From the NCBI RefSeq assembly GCF_910592395.1, contig NC_088317.1:5270001-5334000 (forward strand): 64,000 nucleotides of DNA. Reading direction: 5' to 3'. Every line of letters begins with the position of its first letter. Positions within the stretch are counted from its first letter, which is position 1. The position numbers and the translations under genes were made by a program. The DNA comes from Lineus longissimus. Lineage: Eukaryota; Nemertea; Pilidiophora; Heteronemertea; Lineidae. The notes beneath the pieces are model-generated. The model saw nothing but the letters and a program-made list of their open reading frames with translations. It was not told the DNA's origin and did not search any database. This document shows, piece by piece, positions 33,286 through 64,000 of this stretch.

Positions 33286-34371
33286 TAGGCCTTTAGGCAA
33301 TAATAGAGTTGGGTAGAGCATTTTGTTAATGTTACCCTTTTAGTTAGGGAAACTGGTGCCTTCTGCATTAGATGGACCCCACTTACTCATCTGTCAGACC
33401 GGCCTCACACGTCGGCAGTAGAGTTTAAGGTCCAGTCTGCGAGATTTACCTATTTCTACCCAGCCAAGAGCGGGTGATTGGGCTAGTCTCTCCATGTGAT
33501 TCAATTCGCATGAATTCTTGTGTCCCGGTGCTGAAAGGATCCCTCCACAAGGGCAGACTACATCCGGTGGCACTGAAGTATGGAAGAAAGACAGAAGACG
33601 ACCAATTTGCGAAAAGGATCATCATCATCATCATCATGGTAACAGCTGAGGATGAATCATGTTGCTGTGTGTAGAATTGATGGTCCAATATAGGTTAAGT
33701 TATCTGTTTGCGCACACATTGCAAGGGTGGAGCTTGCTTGAAGTAGATTGCGCCAGTCTACCGTAATTCACTGTTACACATCCAGAAGCTAATATCCTTA
33801 GGCTTTGAGTCCTTAGTTTAGTAGAGTTTGACGAGTAATGTAATATATACGAACAACGCAGCAACAACTCAGCTGAGCGCCAGGCCCTTGGGCCTCTTGT
33901 TCGTTCCACGAGCACGTGCAACATCGCCATCATTCTTTGAGCAGTCTCCAAAGTTGAACCTGGGCCCGAGGCTTGAATACCTTCATACTCAAGATCAAAC
34001 CCCGTACCCCAAGCCCTTGTCTTGAATGTTTCCACAAATTTACGCGACCTGTGCTCCGGACTCTCTGATAAACTCAAACCCGCCAATGAATCAAACTTGA
34101 ATGGCATGAGGTCCGACTCCGTAATTGTGACGTCACGTAATTTCACTCCGTTTATGCAATCGACCACGTCGACTTCCTTGTTTTTTGTCAATGAAGTTAC
34201 ATCTCCAGCTGGTCTCGAATGAGAAAAATTTGTCACTGAGGTGGCTCTCAGTTGGGTCATATCACGCGTCCTCGGGAAATTAAAATGTAACAGAAGCATA
34301 ATGTTCGAAAGAAGAAGCACAGTCAGCAGCACGTTCAGAAGGATTTTCGTCGCAATGTCGAAATTTCCCAT

Positions 34372-36189
34372 TCTGCACCTCCGTTTTAGCGAACTGCCTG
34401 GGCGTATTCCGGCGAATACCCGCTGTGTCAAGACGAGTGAAAAGCGGCAATAGAATCGATCTGAATCCTTACAACATGTGAGCTGCCGCTTGATGGATTG
34501 TAGGAGTAATACGATCAAAAGGGTATCCCTGCTGCGTCCATAACCGCGTTTCTGTTAAGTGTAAATGACGATAATTCAAAAAGCGCGACCAATGAGTGAT
34601 TCTCCGGGTTGAGCTGGCCGATTCAGGCTTCCACATCGACTCGAGACTTTTTTGGTCGCAACCCTACGTTGTACCCCGTCCCACTGCCTGATATTCTACG
34701 AGAATACCGAATGTTATCGAAAGGGAATAGTATTTATAGGCATATAAAATGTGTGTATACGTCGAAACTATGTTGACAAGATGAATTCATAAAAGTGCTA
34801 CATGTATAGTGTCTAGTATAGCCTAGTAATGCGAAAAGGCTCGTGAGTTTGTTTTTTCAGCGCAATCAAATGCCCTTTTTCATTGTAAGCGTTTTACCAT
34901 GTAGATATTTTAATTGTGTGAACACTTTATAAGTTAGGAAGTTAAATGCAATTTCATGAACTTGTTCCATAAAGAAGAATTGCAAATTTTACCATATCGG
35001 TGACCAAGAAGAAGCCTCGTCGCGCCACCTTCAGCCGTGCTACCGATGATGAACCAGTTTAAAGATACATTCCCGAGTAAGACCGAAGCCGAGCACTCGA
35101 GAATGTTCGTGATGCGCGAAAGCGAGGCATTCTCTGCAGACACCGAATGGTGAACTTCGAGTAGAAGCGTCAGGAGAATGAGTAAACAAAATATTCGGAC
35201 GCAAACGTCATAACATGATTCAGTGACTGGCCTCCGCACTGTATCGATAAGGTTTTCATTTAAAATATGGTTTTGCAAAGATAAGAAATTAACCAAACTA
35301 TATGTAGGCCTATCTTTAAGAATAATCAACGCCAACATCGCTCTAATTTTGTGTTCCGAAGGGATTCTTTCAACGAAGCGAAAAGGAAAGATACAATACA
35401 TGTGAATTGTCTGCCGTTATACTAACCGTTGTAAATTACATTTGTGGAAATTTGTAATAATACAACTCCTGTCAGTTGTTATTTAACTACAGTGGTTTAT
35501 ATAATCAAAACCTATTACCTCATCGAATTGACGGAATGAACGGAAATAAAATCATGCTTAGTATCGCCCAAAATTTTCCAATTGATGGTGGGAGTGGCGG
35601 AAGGCCGGTGTAACAGTAACAAATGCCCCCTTGGAAAAAGTGTCCGGCCCTATTGTATTCTGCAATATGGTTCTATAGAGACCCTGACCGTCAATAGCTC
35701 AGAGATTGAAGCCCATAATAGAATCCTTTGTTTCCCGGGCAATCTATCCTAGGACATTTTAAACTTCTACACCGGGACACTCATGGTATTATCGTTTAAA
35801 GGGCAGCTCTGCCATCCATGCCATCACGGCCCACATCCCAAAAAACCTCCCAGTACGCCACCCATGCGATCACGTCCGACTTCCATGCAGATAATGCGAA
35901 AACTATCTGTCATTAAGCATCCCCTTCTCTCATTATGCTGTATCGATTTTTCTAACGAGATCCCGCCCCGTCAACCTCGGCTGTAATGAATTGCGCCTGC
36001 TTTAGCATAATCAATATCTACACACGGTATCTGACGTACGCCTGGAGGCGAGGTAGACGGCAATGCATTATGATTGGCTAACAAGTGGAATAAATCCCGT
36101 CTGCGGTCTTTGTGAAAGGCTAATGAAAACATACACAAAACGGCTGATATTTGTTAAAAACGCAATTAGCCACTTCATATAATCATTAT
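34372..36189. other. Intergenic between methyltransferase copy C and Arx
   Basis: No recognised gene. A minus-strand frame (35401-34934, 155 codons) contains a hydrophobic stretch VRIFCLLILLTLLL followed by two sequons and could be a secreted-protein exon, but it has no in-frame ATG near the hydrophobic segment and no family match that I know. At 35750-35790 there is a degenerate copy of the repeat CTTCTACACCGG...CA also seen at 7690 and 13315. Confidence 0.35.
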
Positions 36190-36295
36190 TCTACTGGGCG
36201 TTTTGGCGTTCGGTCGGGAAAGGCATTTAAAATAGGATTATTTCTCTAAATTGTTTTGTTGCTCTGGTTAATTTTTGACACTCCTCAAAGCTAAG
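36190..36295 (+). other. Probable non-coding first exon of Arx
   Basis: A strong donor CTAAG|GTGAGT lies at 36295/36296, and a strong acceptor (polypyrimidine CTTCTTTTCGCCCCCAG) ends at 37203, two bases before the Arx start codon. This implies a 5' UTR exon ending at 36295. Its start is not defined, and 36190 is only a nominal left limit. No TATA box is evident, usual for developmental regulators. Confidence 0.35.
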
Positions 36296-37205
36296 GTGAG
36301 TTCCCGTTTTGATATTTTTGCCGATTTCCACCAATTTTGTTTCCGTCAATAATGTCGTGTTTTTTATTAACTCATTGATTACATGCATATTACTAAGTAG
36401 TTTATTCTTTTTTCATTCCTTATTCTTAACATTTTAGTTTCATTCGCATTCTATTCATTCTTGGTAATAAGATGTTTGAACACTCGTAATTCGCGAGTGC
36501 CCCTTATTGTCAGTAGGGCCTACATCCCCACAGCCTTCACAAATCCTAAATTGTTTTCCTTTTTCATATGCCAAAGAATATTTCCTCATCAATTTCATTG
36601 TTTTTTAAAATAAATGAAATCAGAAAATTAAAAACAAAATCATATTCTTTTACTCATCCGCTACCACTCAGTCTGACTTTGGTGGAAAGCAGTCTATTTA
36701 CATTTTTCAGAAACATGTAGTTATTTTAAAGCGAACAGTTTACGAAAATGATAATTGAACAAATACATGTACATGTACTTCAAAATAGTGCCTTCTCAAA
36801 TTGAACTATAAATAACGTCAGAGAGAAAAAATCGCCCATGGATTGCGTACCTCTTCCAGTGTCTTCACAAGTGTCCTTACCTCTTTATATGAATAACCCC
36901 CCCCCCCGTGGGGGTAAATATCATAATATTAAGACTAACCATTTTGTACCTTTGCACCGTAGACTGCACTTTACGGAAGAAAACATACTGTAAATAAAAA
37001 GAAATTGTTTCTGAATATCATTAATTGTGTAAAAAGTTTTGGGAGATTACAAAAATGCACTTATAAAGGACTGGTGTTATGTACTGTTATAAAGAAAAAT
37101 CATTTGACCTTATAAAAGTGAAATAAAAGTAATCTACATAGGAATCTTGTCCAGACTAAATGCTGAAAGTTGTGTCTGTAACAGGACTTCTTTTCGCCCC
37201 CAGGC

Positions 37206-60623
<23,418 letters not shown>

Positions 60624-61306
60624 GGATTCTGGATGATGAAATCACATAATTCGAGGATTCTGATAATCTGATCCTTGCCACATTCAATCTACCGTAGTTC
60701 TCAGACATTACATGGGTCAGGATCCCAGACAAAGGATCTGGTCATTGTTGTGTGTTATTGATATTTTTTCACGAAATGAAAATGCTTCACAAATCCAAAA
60801 AATTGGACAGGACTATGAAAAATTGAAAAACGTTTACAGTTTTGGAGTAGTCATTGATACAGTTTATGTGCTATATTTCTATTTTGGGCCATCACTATCG
60901 TCTTAACCCAACATTGAGTAACAAAGTGAGCGTTCTTAAACATTACCAAACTCCGCAATGAGAGTTAGGCCTACTCTTGCAGATATCAAAACCATCATTT
61001 GTTACAGCTACATGTATTTCGGCGTTACGTGTTGTTCTGCGCCACGAATCGCAATAGAATATCTCCATCAGTGACGTTTAGAGTGACGTACTTGCGTACA
61101 TACATGTACTTGTTCATAGCCCATCCCAATTTACGTGCATTTCTTAACGTTTGCGTACATGATGGAAAATCTAAACCTCTCTAGTATAGCATTGGGCGTG
61201 GTGTTTGGTTTGTGTTGTTTGTGCGAAGATAGTGTGCCAAACCTACTGTACATGTATGGTCATTTGTTTTGCAGTGTCATCTTGACTGAATGGGATGTAA
61301 AATATT

Positions 61307-61312
61307 ATTAAA
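61307..61312 (+). terminator. Candidate Arx poly(A) signal (ATTAAA)
   Basis: ATTAAA about 680 bp after the stop codon, followed 40-60 bp on by TGTTTGC/GT-rich DNA. It is the first good variant signal downstream; the true 3' end is not shown. Confidence 0.3.
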
Positions 61313-61538
61313 GTGCATTTATATAAATCCCGTCTTGTTTGCTGTATCCCATGCCGACCTATCGGCGTTGTGCGTACATCCATCATTCAGAAGGAAAGGA
61401 TGAGACTTTAGGATTGATGTTCACCGTCAGTAGGTTGGCATGCTAAATGTAGTCTTATCATTTTTTTCGGTATGAGTCTTGAACCTTGTAAGAAACATCC
61501 TTTCCGGAGAAATATCTCTTAACTTTCTACTAGAGTTA

Positions 61539-61662
61539 TTTTGGTAAGATTATATCTTGCATGAAACATCTTGGTAAGATTGTGTCTTGCAGGAGAAAAA
61601 TTTTAGTAAGCTTATGTCTTGCAAGAAACATCTTGGTAAGATCATGTCTCGCAAGAATCGTG
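61539..61662 (+). repeat. Tandem repeat, about 31-bp unit, 3' of Arx
   Basis: Four units of TTGGTAAGAT-N-(A/G)TGTCTTGCAAGAAACATC with a few changes each, spacing 30-32 bp. Confidence 0.75.
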
Positions 61663-63840
61663 TACGAAATAAAGATTTTCTTGCTGGGAGTCTACACTTA
61701 AATGCATCGAGAGCTCCCGCCAGCAGCACGAGGCCAGTAGAAACACCGCCAAGACGCGACCAGCAATGATTCGATTTCTGATTGCAACATCTGCGCGGCC
61801 ATCTTGTGATGGGAGACATCCGGACCAAGTCACGACTTAATTTCTCTCCGCCGAACAAACACCTTACGATTTATAAAATATTCATTCGGAATTAATGTAA
61901 TATCCTCCGCAGGGTGCTGGGTGTTGTTAATATATCTCATTTCCTTCGCATGATGACGTTTTGAGCTGCCAAAGATCATTCGGAGAAGAAAGAACAATTT
62001 GCGATGCGAGTTTTCAAGGTCATCGTTTTCGGCGGGGTCTTGACCTCTAGTTTTGCCAAATTAGCCCTGTTGGTGCATTAGCATGATACTGTTAAGCCGT
62101 TTCTTTATACATAGAGGAGTGATAGACTTCATGTCCATTTCACTACAGTCCAGCAATGAAAAGACACCATTGATAAGCAGAGTGAGTCTATCTTATTTCA
62201 TTGCACTCACCAGATCCCCATTTAAATCATTACTCGTACCAAGTATGGATTGAAGAAGAATGTTTAACTATGTATCAATGGTTGGAAAGCACTGCGTTCT
62301 AATTTTGAATATAGGAGGCTTTTTGAATTAAATTAGCTCTAACCGTTGAACTTATCGGATTTCTTCTACCAGAATTATTTGATCACAGCCCCGTACTAAA
62401 TAGTCCCCGCAAACAAAATGTGTTAATCGGCCTGATTAAAAATTAATTCTTTTGAAAAATAAAAAATAAAACCCCATAATTTTCATGGTTTTGCCATTTC
62501 ACAAAAATTGGAGTAGCTCAGTTGTTATAGTAACTATGAAGAGGAGCGAGGTATCATTTTGTTCGTATTGGTCTTGGCGTTAATAGCAGCCCTATCATGC
62601 AAATGGCTAGGGGGGTCAATAATTGCAACTGAGCATGCACCAAGCGATTAAAAAAAAACCCATACATTTCTCTAATCTACACTGTCTCATGCGTTACAAT
62701 GTACGTCGTATTCTATTTTTCGGGAAGGCCCTTTGATAACATTACTATTGGAGTCCCTTGTATATTTATGTCACATTTGTACATTAAATAGATTAAGTCA
62801 TGAGCATTTCATTTTTCCGGGCCATTCAAACTCCCCATTTTTATAAGCACTTCGCGACAGGTCTCCTTTAATGTTATGTACAATAGGCCATATAAGTTAT
62901 GTTGCACACGACACTATATATTCTTCTTTTTCGATTAAACACAATGTGGTCTTTAACTATAATGGTACATGTAATTAAAAGAAACCAAAATTCCATTTAA
63001 ACTATCTAAGAAGTAAAACTTTGTTTTTTGGAGCTAACCAGCAATATCACGTCAACACTAGTCGTTACCGAAACGACCCGCGTTCCTCGCCGCTAGTACC
63101 GAAATTAGAAATCAGAATTAAATCATCTTACCACATCTGCGAGGCACGGATCAATTACATGAAAACGCGGAAGAATCCCCTTGATTTGTCCTTCGCACGC
63201 GATCAACGTCTTGACGACAAAGGCGGGAACGCCCAACACTCAACCCCCATTAGGTTCTCGTTTCGATCTCATTTCGCATCGGAATAGAGTAATTGTGCAT
63301 TGTGTAGAGGCCAGGCATTGATATTTTAGTCCTTGTATAGTGAAATAGGGTCCATTTCACCTTTTGTGGACCAAAATATCAATTTTGTGTATAGTCGAGC
63401 GCAAAAAATGACACTTCCATCAAAATTCAATCGAATTTCTACGACGTGCGTGCGTGAGACTGTTAACGTCTGCTTAAGGTGAATTTTAATTGATACGACT
63501 GATAAATGCATACATCTGTCTCCAATCTTACTTTGTCATCTCTAAATATTAATTAAACTCAAATCGTTTTTCTTTACAATAATTGTTCTTGGGGAGTTTT
63601 GATTCGGGATGGCGTGATTGGTGATATTACAATGTATGTCTTGTTTATTTGATGGAGGTCTTATTAGGCGCTGTTCGGGGCTGCGAAAGCATCCCGTTAT
63701 GGCATCTGGGAGTGGCATCGATGACTCTAAATGGCAAATCACCCGCCGAGAATTCTCCGAAAGGATGAGCCAACTGTCTTAATCATCTACTGAAGCATTC
63801 GTTGGTCAATTTCGCAAGGAGATTGAGAGTTGGTCTCAGT
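61663..63840. other. Intergenic, no gene recognised
   Basis: AT-rich with no frame of interest. Only short unsupported frames, e.g. near 63021-63287. Confidence 0.45.
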
Positions 63841-63849
63841 GTCAGCGAA

Positions 63850-63905
63850 AGATGGCGCCGCGTGTGCGTTTAAGCGTGACGTCACGTATATGACAGCCAA
63901 TCGGA
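63850..63905. promoter_or_regulatory. Promoter-like cluster: YY1-like site, CRE, CCAAT
   Basis: AAGATGGCGCC (YY1-like) at about 63850, palindromic TGACGTCA (63877-63884), TATATGA, and CCAAT (63897-63901) fall within 55 bp. No gene is seen to its left on the minus strand, so it may serve a gene beyond the right edge. Confidence 0.35.
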
Positions 63906-64000
63906 TACCATTGCCAAAAGGTTGCACTGATTCATTTATCAAAAAACCATATTACGGTGCCATGTCCCGTCTTATGGTGCCGAATACTGAGCGCAATGGT

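Larger units (their letters stand above)
30474..33900 (-). mobile_element. Helitron-like INE element (family I) inserted in methyltransferase copy C
   Basis: On the minus strand it starts ACAAGAGGCCCAAGGGCC with GCTCAGCTGA and ends with a CAGA-type microsatellite (30525-30576), CGGACACT, GAATAGCT and the hairpin ending CAGCTGAGCTA(A). This is the same layout as 1844-5993. It lies exactly between two host codons with at most a 1-2 bp ambiguity and no clear target duplication, as expected for rolling-circle insertion. It contains a two-exon gene (30976-31757), a TIR element (31944-33285) and near 33590-33640 an ATC-repeat tail resembling a LINE end. Confidence 0.65.
29877..34371 (-). pseudogene. 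SAM-dependent methyltransferase with N-terminal membrane anchor, copy C, split by insertion
   Basis: Minus strand. Start ATG at 34371. Residues about 9-30 form a hydrophobic signal anchor after MGNFDIATK, then a lumenal-type stem with several sequons, then the region shared with copies A and B. Codon 157 (CGA) ends at 33901, and the next codon (ATA) begins at 30473; between them is a 3,427-bp insertion. The second part holds ILDAPCGDMAWM (residues 169-180 if joined), GIDIVPELI, DLILNRHCLQHLT and a natural end at 29877. Total 355 residues if the insertion were absent. No splice signals flank the insertion, so the gene is presumably broken. A type II membrane (Golgi/ER) methyltransferase is inferred from the anchor; the substrate is unknown. 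Confidence 0.75.

Noticed and set aside
33446-33688. Frame ending in Ile/Met runs
   Set aside because: It comes from an ATC microsatellite, probably the tail of a LINE; too little remains to call a gene.
34934-35401. 155-codon minus-strand frame with a signal-like hydrophobic stretch
   Set aside because: No start codon suitably placed, no splice context and no recognised family; kept only as a note.

Overview
This is a eukaryotic nuclear window, from a marine-invertebrate-like bilaterian. Coding exons are short with GT-AG introns, intergenic DNA is AT-rich, and transposons are dense and nested (BEL/Pao LTR element, non-LTR fragments, TIR elements, Helitron-like INE elements with microsatellite cores). 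I cannot fix the phylum from sequence alone; echinoderm, hemichordate, brachiopod or mollusc would all fit.

Left part (1-35 kb) is an accessory, transposon-rich region. From 1.8 to 6.0 kb lies a composite Helitron-like element with an internal duplication. From 7.6 kb a tandemly duplicated unit begins. Each unit holds an N-truncated SAM-dependent methyltransferase copy (minus strand; 8.9-9.6 kb and 22.9-23.6 kb) followed by an intact single-exon rhodopsin-type GPCR (plus strand; 10.2-11.3 kb and 25.1-26.2 kb). The second unit carries a decayed BEL/Pao retrotransposon (13.8-22.9 kb), which itself contains two TIR transposons. A third, more complete methyltransferase copy with an N-terminal membrane anchor (34.4-29.9 kb, minus) is split exactly between two codons by a 3.4-kb Helitron-like insertion. 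Inside that insertion are a decayed TIR element and a small, well-formed two-exon gene predicted to encode 60 residues.

Right part (36-61 kb) is one developmental gene: an Aristaless-related paired-class homeobox gene (Arx), plus strand. It has four coding exons (37206-37332, 50041-50470, 53910-53955, 60045-60623), all phases compatible, giving 393 residues with an octapeptide motif, a complete Gln50 homeodomain and a C-terminal OAR motif. A probable non-coding first exon ends at 36295. Its introns hold INE elements, MITEs, a diverged minisatellite, palindrome clusters and a candidate homeodomain-binding palindrome. The last 3 kb has no gene, but ends in a promoter-like cluster (YY1-like, CRE, CCAAT).

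The most unusual items are: an element family with ends CGCAAGG...ACTTCTG, a 2-bp GA target duplication proven by an empty paralogous site, and a 26-bp-arm internal hairpin (three copies); the spliced small gene inside a Helitron-like insertion; a methyltransferase/transposon chimeric open frame; and a GPCR pair with more replacement than silent differences.
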